DNA from: Welwitschia mirabilis
Taxonomy: Eukaryota; Gnetophyta; Gnetopsida; Welwitschiales
DNA length: 64,000 nucleotides
NCBI GenBank assembly: GCA_051453625.1
Contig: JBOZIK010000001.1
Span: 176,409,358-176,473,357 of the forward strand
Direction: 5' to 3'
The position numbers were made by a program, and so were the translations under genes. Every line of letters starts with the position of its first letter. Position 1 is the stretch's first letter. A model generated the notes under the pieces. That model was not told the DNA's origin, searched no databases, and saw nothing but the letters and a program-made list of their open reading frames with translations. This document shows positions 48,660 to 60,835 of this stretch, piece after piece.

Positions 48660-49705
48660 AATACTTAATGATGAACCATTGCATAGAAGATATAAGACTT
48701 AGAAACAAATTCCAAAACTTGTAAGCTTATTTTATAATTTCCTCAACTTTAACATCATTCATATAAATTTTGAATGTCAGTCCATCTTCAAATTTGCAAA
48801 TGAAAAAGAATGAATTGAATTGAATCTACTAATGATTGCATACAATAAAACATTTAGAAAATTATATGTTGGCTTATCTTACCTCAAGAAAATTCATAGA
48901 AGGATGTTGTTTACAAAGTTGGTCCAGCAACGGGAAAACTAATTTAAAATTTTCATTAGATTTTATACAAAAGTGAACTACTGTAAGACCTGCTTAAAAG
49001 CAAATCGATGTGCTTATCACTAAAAAGTTTAAATCAATTAAGAAGCATCTAAATATCAAATAATAAGCAATTTTCCTATAATGTACTATGTAATTGAAAA
49101 TTAACATTATTGAATAAGATTTACAAAGTGAGATTATAGGTTTACAAAATTAATCACTGCTAAAGTAATTTGCACTTTATTAAGAGTTAAGCCTTTAATC
49201 TCTTATCTATGAAGTCCTTTCATTGTATTTTGCACATCATTAAAAGCTTTAACCATATTGCCATCACCTAGTTTTTATCTCCTTAAAGCCTCATAATCCT
49301 TGATTGATGACTCTCATCTTTCAAGTTGATGGAAGCACATTCAAAATATTATCTACCCTAAAGAGTTAGTACAACTTATATAATAACTAATTAAGAATAA
49401 AATACATTTACAAACATAGATGAAACTAAATTATACCTTAGCATTTAAATCATACCTTCTTAAAGGGATTTCATATAATTAGGCTGAATGCCCAAAGCTT
49501 CATCATAATTCTTGAGTATCTTTACCCATTAGCCTAACTTGAATCCATAATCCATTATATTACAAAGCAAAATGAAATTCTATGGATCAGAATCAAGTCC
49601 TTTACTATATGCTATGCATGCTTCGTAGAACTTACCTACTTGAAATAAACCATTTGTCATTAACTAGGCATAATCTGCAATCTTAGCCTTTTAAGAAATG
49701 TAGGT
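48660..49705 (-). pseudogene. TTL: Captured fragment of a TTL (tetratricopeptide-repeat thioredoxin-like) gene, introns retained
   Basis: Read on the minus strand, a TPR exon (about 49,705-49,450) gives NGLFQVGKFYEACIAYSKGL, then LLCNIMDYGFKLG and YDEALGIQPNYMKSL, then RRYDLNAK followed by a GT donor. The next exon (about 49,345-49,185) gives LER, stop, ESSIKDYEALRR, then GDGNMVKAFNDVQNTMKG. A thioredoxin-like exon (about 48,998-48,887) gives AGLTVVHFCIKSNENFKLVF and LLDQLCKQHPSMNFLE, then donor GTAAGATAAG. The last exon (about 48,800-48,660) gives EDGLTFKIYMNDVKVEEI. Domain order and exon joints fit plant TTL proteins, which are co-chaperone-like. The N-terminal part is absent. Retained introns mean DNA-level capture. 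It abuts the GAE fragment head to head. Stops make it non-coding. Confidence 0.8.
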
Positions 49706-49727
49706 ATCTTATGATTGTAAAGATCAA

Positions 49728-50405
49728 GGTGAGCTACTTGTTTCACATTATTATATGCATTAACTTGTAATAATGTGACATCTTCCAGTTACATCCATGG
49801 TCTTAAGAAAGAGATTTCATTCTCCAAAACTAGTCATATGGACTAGCTTGCAAGTCTTTATGAATACACAAAGAAGAATGGTCAGGAGATTTCTTACACA
49901 TACAACCCTATCTATGACTTATTCATTAATGAATCATGTTTATTTACTATTTATAACCCTCGGTAAAAGCCTAATATGGCCTATTTCGTCTTCATAAAGG
50001 ACATTTTTTAGGACAAAATCATTCCCATCTTTCAAGGTTCTAATAACATTGATGTTGCTAGAAACTTCACCTACATTAATGATATTGCAAATGTATGTTT
50101 AGGTGCTCTAGATACTATAGAAATAAGCAATGGTAGTCATACTAAGAAGATGGATTCTATGCAGTTGAGAATTTGTAATCTGGGTAACACATTATCTATG
50201 GCTCTTCTAGATCTAATTAGGATTCCTGAGGAGTTACTCAAAATAAAGGTAAAGAAGAATGTGATTAAGATTCCTAGCAAGGATGATACATACTTCATTC
50301 AGGAAAATGCAATCTTAACATAACTGGAGTTGAGATACAAACCCATCATTGATCTCACCACTAGTCTCAAGATGTTCATCAAGTGATAATTTAGCTATTA
50401 CAATG
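49728..50405 (+). pseudogene. GAE: Captured C-terminal half of a UDP-glucuronate 4-epimerase (GAE) gene
   Basis: One uninterrupted frame, with a few stops, runs from 49,728 to 50,405. TSSSYIHGLKKEISF corresponds to the SSSSVYGLN region. LASLYEYTKKNGQEISYTYN contains the YxxxK catalytic motif of short-chain epimerases (YEYTK). Then come NMAYFVFIKDIF, FQGSNNIDVARNFTYINDIA, LRICNLGNTLSMALLDLIRI and LELRYKPIIDLTTSLKMFIK, all in the order of plant GAE proteins. Family role: Golgi membrane enzyme making UDP-galacturonate for pectin. The N-terminal membrane anchor and NAD-binding glycine motif are missing. Plant GAE genes lack introns, so capture of DNA or a cDNA cannot be told apart for this piece alone. 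Non-functional here. Confidence 0.85.
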
Positions 50406-50560
50406 TTCCTAATGATCTAAATAAAAAAAAATATCTTAATAAAGAATAAACTCTTCATGCATTGAGCTATTGTAACATTATTAATATTTAAAAAAATCCT
50501 TGCTAATGAAAACAACCCCTTGATGCATGAGAATAAAAGGATTGATTAAAAAAATGCTTT

Positions 50561-50910
50561 TAATATTAGTATATTTTAAGATGACTTAAAACCATTATTA
50601 TTTTAAATTTTTAATAATGGTTATAAGCCATCATNNNNNNNNNNNNNNNNNNNNNNNNNNNNNNNNNNNNNNNNNNNNNNNNNNNNNNNNNNNNNNNNNN
50701 NNNNNNNNNNNNNNNNNNNNNNNNNNNNNNNNNNTAATATTAGTATATTTTAAGATGACTTAAAAACATTATTATTTTAAATTTTTAATAATGGTTATAA
50801 GCCATCATTAATTTTTTTAAAAAATATAATATTTGATGATGGTTTTTTAATGTTATTCACTTAAAAATTCATCATTAATGTAATGATGGTAAAAACTTAT
50901 CATCAAAATC
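50561..50910. repeat. CACTA right subterminal repeats
   Basis: Copies of AATGGTTATAAGCCATCAT, ATGATGGTTTT and AATGATGGTAAA mirror those at 24,475-24,760. Part of the apparent repetition is the assembly duplication around the gap at 50,635-50,734. Confidence 0.65.
50635..50734. other. Assembly gap (100 N) with duplicated flanks
   Basis: The 74 bases before (50,561-50,634) recur after the gap (50,735-50,808) with one difference (AAACCATTA versus AAAACATTA), as expected for unmerged contig ends. Confidence 0.9.
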
Positions 50911-50914
50911 TATC

Positions 50915-50939
50915 ATTAAAAGTCATTTTTGATGTAATG
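50915..50939 (-). repeat. CACTA right terminal inverted repeat
   Basis: Ends TTTTTGATGTAATG, the inverted counterpart of CACTATAACAAAAA at 24,416, followed by the AAG target duplication at 50,940-50,942. Confidence 0.8.
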
Positions 50940-50942
50940 AAG

Positions 50943-52240
50943 GAACATAAGAGCACGTCCATCCCTAAATATTTGAAGGGTTCTTAAGACATTATGGAAT
51001 GCATGAGATGTATGAGAAGTACCTAGGATGAAAGACATAATGTAACATGTAATATGTTCATCAAAAATCCCAAGATGATTGAAGAAAAACCCTTGTCATA
51101 AAGACCAGAATTGAGGTTAAAATCATCTATATCATATCCAAAGAAATTTTTGAATCCATCAATTCACAGTTAGCAGTGTGGTAACGTATTTCTAACCCAT
51201 CAGCTATAGCTTTAGAAAACCACTAAATGGTAAGATTATCTACATTAGATTTTTCAACATTTGTTATGCATCAAACACATGCCTAAAGTGCCATTAGGAA
51301 ACAAAGAATCATCTAGATAAATTGATTAATTCCCTATCTAATCCTTAACTAATTCATCATCTTTAGGAGCAAAGGCAATAAAAAGAATAAAGTAAATAAA
51401 TTTTTAAATAAAATTCTAATATGAAAAATAAAAAATAAGTACAAGACTAAGGAAAAGATAAGGGGAAATAGTCGAAACAGGATGTACCACCATGCTAGCA
51501 GAGCTTTGCTATTCAACTTTGAGAGCACCACATAGATCCTAGTCCACTTCTTGAAAATTTTGATTTTATAAAGAGAAAATCCTACACTATTATGAGCAGT
51601 GGTGTCACAATGCTAATGAATAGTGTATTTTGGCATTGTAGCACCATTTTAGCATTATTTTCTAAAGATTAAGGGGCATTTTAGGAAAATCAGTAACATG
51701 AGTCTAAAAAATGGAAAAATAATGGTAAAACTAGATTCATAAGTATCTTATAATCTAGGTAACAATTAGTTATAACAACCAAATCTTAGATTTAAGAAAT
51801 AGGATTTTTAGGTGGAAAATACATATCTTGGTCATAATTTATTAAAGTAAAAAAGGAAAATTTAAAAACAAAAATTGAAAAGATTATTTTGAATTGATAA
51901 TTTTTTGAAAACAAATAGAAGTAGATCCTTTCCATAGCTTAAAGCCCTTCTAAATGTAACTACATTAGGCTCATATTTCTCATTTTATTATCCAAAAAAT
52001 ACAAATACCTTTAAATTTTAAGGAAGAAAATACAAATAAAATAAATTTTTGTATCCTTTATTTTTCTTTATATTTTATGACATTTATATTCAACAGATGA
52101 AAAAAAATAGTTCTAAATCTCATTTAAATTTTAATCATTAAATAACTTGACTTTAGATTCATCTACTCATTGAACATGACTAGTTTTAGGATCTTGAATA
52201 TTAATAGTTCCAAAAGGAAAAAAATGAATAACAATAAAGG
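50943..52240 (-). other. M2 interior after integrase, no clear gene
   Basis: Joins the sequence before 24,413 when the CACTA element is removed. A decayed minus-strand frame (about 51,370-51,010) has protein-like pieces (DDSLFPNGTLGMCLMHNK, DIDDFNLNSGLYDKG), possibly an extra ORF between integrase and the 3' LTR. No family assigned. Confidence 0.35.
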
Positions 52241-52249
52241 CACCTTCCT

Positions 52250-55200
52250 AATTAGATTTTAAATTTTTGAAAAAATAAATAAAAATAAGAATTAAAAATG
52301 AAAACTTTATCACCTACATGAAAAATTTTTTCAAAGAATGATTTGATCATGATAATATTTCATTTGTTTTTAGCAAAAACTTGGTCATTATAGGCATGTA
52401 ATCTTATTTCATCTAATTCATTCAATTGATCTAATCTATGTTTAGCACATTTTTGAAAATCAAAATTAAGTTTTTAAATAGTAACAAAAGATTGATGTTT
52501 TATCTTAATACAAATAAAACATTATTTAATATAAACAAGTATTAAAAAAGTCATACTAATGGGAGTTTGAAAAACTATAGTATAATCCCATAATGCATCA
52601 TAAAATTTTAGTAACCAATATTTTTTATTATCACTAACTATTTTTTGAAGAATTCTAATAAGCTCAGAGTTAGTTGCTTTATCTTAACCACTAGTTTGAG
52701 GATGATAATCAGTAGCTATTTTATAGGTAATACCATATTTAAGCATAAGGTTTCTAATACTTTAATTGCAAAAATGGATTTATTGATCACTAACGATTAC
52801 TTTAAGGTAACTAAAACACGATATAACATAGTCTCTTAAAAAATCTAATAATAGTCTTAGCATCATAAACTTTGGCTTCTACTCATTTAGTAACATAATC
52901 CACACAAATAAAAATTACCAAATAAGGACGTAAATTGTGTAACAAAATCTAAACCTCAAACATCAAAAGGTTCACAAATAATGATAGGTCCAAGANNNNN
53001 NNNNNGACATTTCATTTCTTCTATTAATGATATTCATTCTTTGGAATCATTATATGACTTACAAACTTCATTAGCATCTTCAAAAAGAGTAGGCTAAAAG
53101 AAGATAACATTTAAAACTTTAAATGTAGTTTCCTTTCCAATAAAATAACCATAAAAAATATCATTATGATAAAATTCTAATATATCAATCATTTCATTCT
53201 TAGGTATACACTTTTAAAAGAATTGATTGCCATAATACTTAAATAAAAGAACTGGTTCCGATATAAATTTATGTTATTTAGATAGATTTTCTTTTATTCA
53301 TAATAAGACATATTACTAAGAAGTTTATCATAGGATTTAAAATTTGCAATATTAGGATTTAAATTTTGCAATATTAGCATACTAAGTTAAAACATTAAGT
53401 AAACTTTTATTAAGAAAATTTTCATTAATTTCAGATGACTCAATGAATAAAAAAGGATGAGATAAATGATCGACAATAGGGCTTTTCTCTTCCTGATCTA
53501 CCTTTAATAGTAATATTAAATTCTTGCATTAGAATAGCCCAATATATAAGATAAGGTTTAGATAATAGCTTATTTAAAATATATTTTAAAGTAGCATGAT
53601 TAGTAAAGATAATAATAGGATAACCAACAAGATGGTCATGAAATTTTTGAAGAGTAGAGATAACAGCTATCATCTTACCTTTTTAGTAGTAGAATGATTA
53701 AGTTACACATCATGCAAGGTTTTACTAGCATAGGAAATGACATAGAGTTTATGCTCAATAGTTTGATCTCTGATTTCATCTACTGTTAAATCACTTAAAT
53801 TAGTCATAACTTCAAAAGGACAATTTTAATTAGGATATTAAAGCACATGTAAAGATGAAAAAAGATTTATTAGTTTCTGACATGTAAGTTTACAGTTAAA
53901 TCTCTAAGAAAAAGATGCATCTTTTAAAAGCAGTTCAATTCACAATTTACCAAGAGAACTAAAAGATGAAATGCAATGACAATGTAGACTAGCATGTTGT
54001 AAGAAAGACATCATATCTTTAACATAAGTTTACAAAGAAAATGAATGATATATATCACCATGATCTACTTCTATTCCTTATTTAAAAATAATATGATAAA
54101 GAATAATGCCTCTAGTAACCATGAAATAAATTTTCTCCTAACTAAGTTTAAGATGCTAATCGATACAATGATTTAAGATTAACTTTAAATGATACATTAT
54201 TTAATTAAAAGAATCACTATAGAGAGAAAAATAATCCATAAAGATTTCTAAAAATTCATATATAAAATCAGCAAAAATGCCTATTATACACCTTTGAAAA
54301 TTTGTAAAAGCATCAAATAAACTAAAAGACATGTGATGGTATGTAAAAGTTCTAAATGGACAAGTAAAGATAGCCTTTTATTAATCTTATGAAGCTACAT
54401 GAATTTGATTATAACCACTGTATCCATCTAGAAAACAATAATATTAAGAGCTAGAAAGTTTATCAAGAATTAAATCAATAAAATAAAAAAAAATCTTTTT
54501 TTAGTAGAAGTATTAAGAGCATAAGAATTAGTACAAATTCACAATTTTTCATTCTTCTTTTGAACAACTTGTAAAGAACCCATTCATTCACTCTATGCAA
54601 TAGGATGAATAATATCATCTTCCCAAAGTTTCATGATTTCTTCTTTAACAATCTCCTTAACCTTTGGATTTATTCTATACTAAGGTTGATTAGAAAGTTT
54701 GATATCAGATTCTTAGTAAATATGATAAGAATAAAGAGAAGATGAATTCCAATCTGACCATAACAAGACTAAGAAAAAGCTAGATAATATTCAAGTAATA
54801 ATCAATAAGCTCATTTCTTGAAAAGAATTAAGATAAGTACTAATGATAAGAGGTTTACATTAATCACTATCTAGAAATAAATAATAACGTAGAGGTTTTA
54901 AATTATCATTAGCAAAACTATTAGTTGTAAAACATAATTTAAATAAATGTTTATTTTTATTTCTTTAAAAACATAATTAAATATTTAAAATAAACACATT
55001 AAATAGGAGTACTAATTTTATTTGAATCTAATTCATATTTAGTATCTAAAAAAAGAATATCATTCAAAATTAAAAATAAATAATCACTTATAGGTTGTAT
55101 TTCAAGCAAAGGTAAATGTTGATTTAATTTAATATTCTTTTTTCCATTTAAAAAACATGTTTAAGGTAATAGAAATATTGCCAAAGATAATTTTCAATGC

Positions 55201-55650
55201 ACTAAATGTACAATTAATTTTTACATATACTCTTACAAGCTAACGTCTACTAAGAATAATATCACACTAGTGAAATCCATAGGAACTTTAATAATAATAA
55301 AGTTAATAAGGTAGAAAACTTTATCAATTTGAATTAAGACATATTTTGATATTCCTAAATATTTAACCATCAGCTACAGAAAGAATTAGATTTGTGGGAT
55401 CAACATGGTTAAATCCTAAGGCTTTAAAAATAGTTGCTGGTATAAGGTTAAATCTAGATCCTAAACCTAATAAGGCTTTATTAATAATATGGTTACTAAT
55501 TGTAATAGAAATAGTGGGGGATCTAGGGCCATCATATTTCACAAGAATTTTTTATTATGAAATACATGCAATAGATTTGGTAAGATTAATTATTTCTCTA
55601 AAGAATTAGAAATTTTTTATTTATAAGTGCATAAGTCTTTAAGAAACTTG
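52250..55650 (-). pseudogene. pol: M2 pol pseudogene (protease, RT, RNase H, integrase)
   Basis: Minus-strand order: protease flank near 55,380-55,200 (YLGISKYVLIQIDKVFYLIN, then VPMDFTSVILFLV), RT near 54,700-54,360 (EIVKEEIMKLWEDDIIHPIA, stop, SEWMGSLQVVQKKNEK), and RNase H 53,673-53,440 (MIAVISTLQKFHDHLVGYPI, FTNHATLKYILNKLLSKPYL, MQEFNITIKG; frameshift at the end). Integrase is at 52,840-52,250 (VSDQ, stop, IHFCN, YGITYKIATDYHPQTSG, stop, DKATNSELIRILQKI, DALWDYTIVFQTPISMTF, LDQLNELDEIRLHAYND). The second catalytic Asp is kept; the Glu is Lys. Broken by stops and a 10-N gap at 52,996-53,005. Confidence 0.85.
52996..53005. other. Assembly gap (10 N)
   Basis: Ten N within the M2 integrase region. 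Confidence 0.95.
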
Positions 55651-55799
55651 ATATATGAAGAAATTTGCTTAATTATCTCAAGAAGGAGATGATTAATGTT
55701 AACATTTTTTAAAATATTATGAATATTATCATAGTTATTAAAACATTTATTTGATTTAAGATTACTAGAAAAAGTAATAAAATCTTCTAATTTTCTCTT

Positions 55800-57154
55800 T
55801 TAAAACTTTTTCCTAAAATAAAATTTAAGATTTTCAATTAATTTATCTGAATTAACATCTTCTTTAGCTTTATAACTTGGATTTAAAATTACTTTTTCAC
55901 TTCTTGATCTAATGGCATTTACATTAGTGTATTTCTCCACCACATTAGTTGATTTTGGATTAGGAGTAAGTTGAGAAGGTAAACTAGGATGAATTTTTAT
56001 ATTATTTTATTATTGAAACATGAAATTATTAATTTATTAAATTTGATTAATTTGATTAACCATCAACTTAACTATTTCTTCTAATTTAGTTTCTTATTAA
56101 GGAGAAAGAGGTTAAGATTTATATTGCTATTGAGATTAATTATTATTACAAAGATGAAAGAAATTATAATGAACATTTTCTACATGAGAATTAGGATACT
56201 TATTGAATAGAATAGGATCATGATAATTTTTATTAAAGACATAAGATTTATAAATATGATGATAATGTAAATCAATTTAAGATGCCTGAAAGTTTTCACA
56301 AAATTTAATGGAAGAACGCTCTACTTGATACAACTCACAAAAAGATGAGCTTGTAGAAGATTAAGTTGGAATTTTCTTAATATTTTCTTATTCTAATTTA
56401 AGATTTTCTAGTTAAGTAGAAAGAAATTTTATTTTTTAAGCTAACTAATAATTAGATTAATCCTTATTAAAAACTTCATTCAACCTAAACTTATTTTTAA
56501 CATGATCATTATCAATATTTTTCCATCTTTGAGTAACTTTAAGTAGATCTTATAATTCTTTTCATGCTTTATAAGTAGAATTTAATAAATCTCTAGTAGT
56601 TAATGTTTCTACTATATTTTTAGTCTCTTTACTAGGACCTTCTAGAAAAAATTAAACTAATCACCAAAATTCAAAACAATGATTAGGATTTTTATTAGAA
56701 GATCTCTAAAGCACTCAAAAGTTTCAGAATAAGATTTAGTTAAAGCTTGCTTAAAACTACTAATAAGTTTTTTAATCTAATTAGTGTGAATAGTAGGGAG
56801 ATATTTATTAATTAAATCTTATTTAAATTTATCAAGGTTTAAATATCTTCATTATAATTAACAAGCCTAAGCTAATGTCTAGCTCTATCTTTTAACAAAA
56901 GAGGAAGAACTGCTAATTTGGCTTTAGCAGAATGGGCTTGAGGAGTTATCTTACAAACGGAGTCAAATTATTCAAGAATGTTATAAGGATTCTCATGATC
57001 TAAATCATGAAAAGTAGGAAAATCCTTAAGGTTTTTAATAGAAATAGAAGCATCACAAGTTAAAAAAATAGAAGAGTTCATTTGATGATCTTCAAAAAGT
57101 ACTAAGAGGAGGTTGAGGATTAGAAGTATGAGAATTACTATTCTTACTAGCCAT
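55800..57154 (-). pseudogene. gag: M2 gag pseudogene
   Basis: The minus-strand ATG at 57,154 opens MASKNSNSHTSNPQPPLSTF. After a frameshift, MNSSIFLTCDASISIKNLKD, then FPTFHDLDHENPYNILE and AKAKLAVLPLLLKDRARH match the start of a gypsy gag core. NIVETLTTRDLLNSTYKA follows near 56,600. It differs from the M1/S gag, so M2 is a separate family. About 350 bases separate the ATG from the primer site. Inactive through multiple stops. Confidence 0.75.
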
Positions 57155-57500
57155 TTGAGAAGAAAGAATATTTTAAAGCTATAGTATAGATATTAAATTT
57201 AAGTGGAGGTGAAAACAAAGTTGGAAGTGGAATATGAGGCAAAGAGGATTTATAACTATACAAATATTTACTAGTACAAATTCAAATTTTACTCAAAAAT
57301 GCACAACATTTAAAGAAAAGAAATGAAAAAAAAAGTAATTAGAATTAGAACATGTGTACCTAGAAGACTTGATGGAGTAATGTAGTGCTTATGGGCTCAT
57401 GAATGCAAGTGTAATATAAAAAGTACTTGAAAATAATTAACTTCAGTTAGTGTAAATTCTCAAATAAAAGTATAATATTTCATATAAAAATAATAAGTAT
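57155..57500 (-). other. M2 5' leader
   Basis: Non-coding stretch between primer site and gag start; purine-rich on the plus strand. The hairpin motif of the other gypsy family was not seen. Confidence 0.55.
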
Positions 57501-57522
57501 TCCTCAGTAATGGTGCCAATTT
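57501..57522 (-). other. Primer-binding site of M2 (tRNA-Asp type)
   Basis: The minus strand reads TTGGCACCATTACTGAGGA next to the LTR. It matches TTGGCGCCGTTGCCGGGGA with mainly G-to-A and C-to-T changes at the differing positions. Confidence 0.75.
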
Positions 57523-59819
57523 TGAATTAAAAAATCTCAGTTTTTAAATTGAGGATATCACACTCTGAACCTCTACAAAAATAAATGTGTAGTTAACATG
57601 ATAACTCCACTCAAAAAAAGAAAATCACATATTAAAAAGTTTAGATTAAAAGCATAAAGAAATCTCCTGGGTTAAGTCGTGTATGTAGTAAAAGGGCATG
57701 AGTATTGAATCAACAGGACACTTGACATAAATTCATATGAAAACATTAATATTTCCTTATCAAAATATCACTTTAAATGATAAAACAACTCTTTCTTAAG
57801 TGTTATACAACTAATAAAACATAGGACTTATAAATGTCTTGAAAAACTACATGTGTAAAAGAATAATTTCACAAGATGATAAAAAATAGAATAAAATAAA
57901 ATAAGTAACATTTTATAAATATTCAATAGGATTTCAAAAATCATTCATAACTCATATAAATAAGTAAGAATTTAAACAGTCAAATCTACTAAAGTCATGT
58001 TTATATTAAAATAATTTTTTGTTAAAAGTTCACCACTTGAAATCATTTAACATTGTATAATTAAGTAATTNNNNNNNNNNNNNNNNNNNNNNNNNNNNNN
58101 NNNNNNNATAAAATGTATAGCATCCTAGAATCAAAAGATAATACTTAAAAAGCTCAATTCTTCAAATTAACATATAAAACCACTTCACTTTATTAAGATT
58201 TTGACAATATTACAATGTAACTGACTCAAAAGATAACCTTTTATTTATCACAAGATGAGTTACAAAAGTATTAAAACATCTAAATTTTGTTCTAAATCAA
58301 TATTTACTTAATAAAACCTATCATGTAAATGTTTATGAAATCAAAGTAAAGTTAATTTCAAGCTATTTTAACCCAAAGAAAGAAGAAAAGAAAGAAAAGG
58401 AAGAGAGAAAATTTAGAAGAATGGAGTTAGAAATATCTAAATATTTGAAATACGTAGAATATATCCTAAACTAAGCTTCTAGAACTACACATTCAAAAAA
58501 AAGGTATAATTTATTGAAAACGATAGAAATAATTCATCCAAAAAAAATTGCAAAAATTACAATCAATCCTATTTAGATCAAGAATATTAAAAAAATATCA
58601 AACTTGAGAAAAAATAGACTTCATATTTTTAAAGTACTCAAAACATATTATAGAATAGAATCTTTAATTGCTGAAAACCCATTAATGATGACACAGAAAT
58701 TCACTTTGCAAAATCAAGAAGATTAAGATTTAACAGTTTAAAATGTTTTCTAAGTATAACTACAACTTTGACTGTAAATGGTAACAAAATGGGTTTCAAA
58801 GTCTAAATTTTAATTTTAAATAATTAAAGAAAAAAATCTAAATCATGAGAGAAAGCTATTAACAAAATTTCAGATCCATTAGAGTTGCAAAAAAAAGAGT
58901 TAATGGCAAAACAAAGCACTGAAATTCACTATTCTACTTTGATTTTGAGAAGAGAAGAGAAGAATGAAGAGATAATAATTTATGTAATCAAAAATAATTT
59001 TAATCTCATAAAAATATAAGTAACATATCTACAAACCAATCTACTGCTATTGACAAGGATTTACCTTAAAAGAAAGATGAAATTGTAAGAAAATGTACTA
59101 GAAAATGAGAAGAATGAAAGCAAAAAGAGAGAAGAGGAGTAAAACACATGATTTCTTTTGGCAAGAAGTCACTAACCATGTTAAAGTTTATATTGTCATG
59201 TTAGGAACTAACTCTATAACAATTTAATTAACTCTAAATATGCAACATGCTATAAAATGTCTAACTATATTGAAAGAAAATCAAGATACAAATGAGTAAT
59301 CAAAAGAATTAAAAATATAAGAATAGGAACACTTATTATTTTCAAATGAATGCATAGCCTTTTCATTAGTATTTAATTTATGTGCTTATGAGATTTGATG
59401 CTTTTTTCTCCTCTGCATCACTCAATCATGTGCACTCAATCATGATGGAAAATGGGATATCAAATGATTTAAGAGGATGAAAATGGATTTGAATGATAAC
59501 AAAAGATGTAAATGAAGAATGTATAAGGCTTTCAAAGTTGATATGGAGAAAAAATCAACTTGGAAGTGAAGAATGTGAGAGAAATGTGATAGAAAATCTT
59601 CTTCCAATGCTTCAAAATGGCTAAAAAAGCATGAAAATGGTATAGTAACATCATGATATTAGTTTGGACAATGAGGGGAGTATTTATAGGCATGATTGGA
59701 TTAGTTGCAAACTAAGAAGTTTTCAAAACCATTGCTTTTCCAAATGTGTTTCATGTTACCTAAGGTTAAATTATCATATGGTGCTACAATGCCATTTTAC
59801 TCTTGGAATTAGTACTATA
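57523..59819 (-). repeat. M2 5' LTR, inner part
   Basis: Aligns with 13,921-15,892 and then 22,447-22,740 without the S insertion, so it serves as the empty site for S. Interrupted by a 37-N gap (58,071-58,107; the other LTR has about 24 bases there) and by the insertion starting at 59,820. Confidence 0.8.
58071..58107. other. Assembly gap (37 N)
   Basis: Within the M2 5' LTR. The other LTR copy (about 14,480-14,505) shows roughly two dozen bases at this place. Confidence 0.95.
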
Positions 59820-60015
59820 CCCGTGACACCCTCTTTTATCTTGTCCTAATTAAGAACTTTTTTTTTAATACCTTTCTTTCTTCTTTAATATTTTTACCTA
59901 ATAGACACAGTGGAACCTAGGAGTAAATTTTAATTACTCCTTAATTAGAATTTCTATATTCTAAGAAAGACAAATCATATTAATACCATATATTTACCTA
60001 TAGTTAGTTTCTAGG

Positions 60016-60333
60016 TTATTTTAGTTTACAAATAATAGTAATGTCATAAGTTTGTATCCTCCATTTCTTCCTAAATTTTCGTCACATAAAAGATATCTTT
60101 TGAATAGTTGAGGAGATGTAAATTNNNNNNNNNNNNNNNNNNNNNNNNNNNNNNNNNNNNNNNNNNNNNNNNNNNNNNNNNNNNNNNNNNNNNNNNNNNN
60201 NNNNNNNNNNNNNNNNNNNNNNNNTTATTTTAGTTTACAAATAATAGTAATGTCATAAGTTTGTATCCTCCATTTCTTCCTAAATTTTCGTCATATAAAA
60301 GATATCTTTTGAATAGTTGAGGAGATGTAAATT
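60016..60333. other. Assembly gap (60,125-60,224) with duplicated flanks
   Basis: The 109 bases before the gap (60,016-60,124) recur after it (60,225-60,333) with one substitution (CACATA versus CATATA). Most simply, unmerged overlapping contig ends. Confidence 0.9.
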
Positions 60334-60395
60334 TGTTATTAACATACATGTATAAATTTTAAGAATAATACTTAAACAATATAACAGGAGGTTAA

Positions 60396-60669
60396 AACTC
60401 CAATTAATGGCATTCCAACTCGATATTTATCCATTCTCTAGAGATGAGTTAGTTCTACTTCAGGTTCTAAACTATACAAACANNNNNNNNNNNNNNNNNN
60501 NNNNNNNNNNNNNNNNNNNNNNNNNNNNNNNNNNNNNNNNNNNNNNNNNNNNNNNNNNNNNNNNNNNNNNNNNNNNNNNNNNAACTCCAATTAATGGCAT
60601 TCCAACTCGATATTTATCCATTCTCTAGACATGAGTTAGTTCTACTTCAGGTTCTAAACTATACAAACA
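60396..60669. other. Assembly gap (60,483-60,582) with duplicated flanks
   Basis: The 87 bases before the gap recur after it (60,583-60,669) with one substitution (AGAGATG versus AGACATG). The open frame spanning it is an artefact. Confidence 0.9.
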
Positions 60670-60835
60670 TGACTAGGTTAAACTTCATAGGCTTTCACCT
60701 TACCTTGGTATACCTTCAATATATGTGAAAGGCATTATGTAAGGTGAATGCATGCTAACAAATCACCCTCGCTTCCTTGAAACATCTTCGAATGGTGCAA
60801 CATGATCCATTAATGATAAGGGCTCAAGATATTAA

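Larger units (their letters stand above)
24416..50939. mobile_element. CACTA (En/Spm-type) DNA transposon carrying gene fragments and nested retroelements
   Basis: The left end, CACTATAACAAAAATGAAC, and the reverse complement of the right end, CATTACATCAAAAATGACT, form a terminal inverted repeat with an exact 8-base core AAAAATGA flanked by near matches. The ends are bordered by a 3-bp AAG duplication. Both ends carry subterminal arrays of ATGATGGTT / AACCATCAT motifs. No transposase was recognised, so it is probably non-autonomous. Its own interior is 24,785-27,066 plus 47,038-50,560; the rest (about 20 kb) is the gypsy tandem G with a copia element in it. It carries fragments of two plant genes (TTL and GAE). 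Confidence 0.85.

Noticed and set aside
49797-49997. Plus-strand 66-codon open frame
   Set aside because: It is out of frame with the GAE homology, which runs through the same bases in another frame with a few stops.
60016-60669. Direct repeats around two gaps as biological tandem duplications
   Set aside because: They abut N runs exactly and differ by single bases, so contig-end overlap is the simpler explanation.
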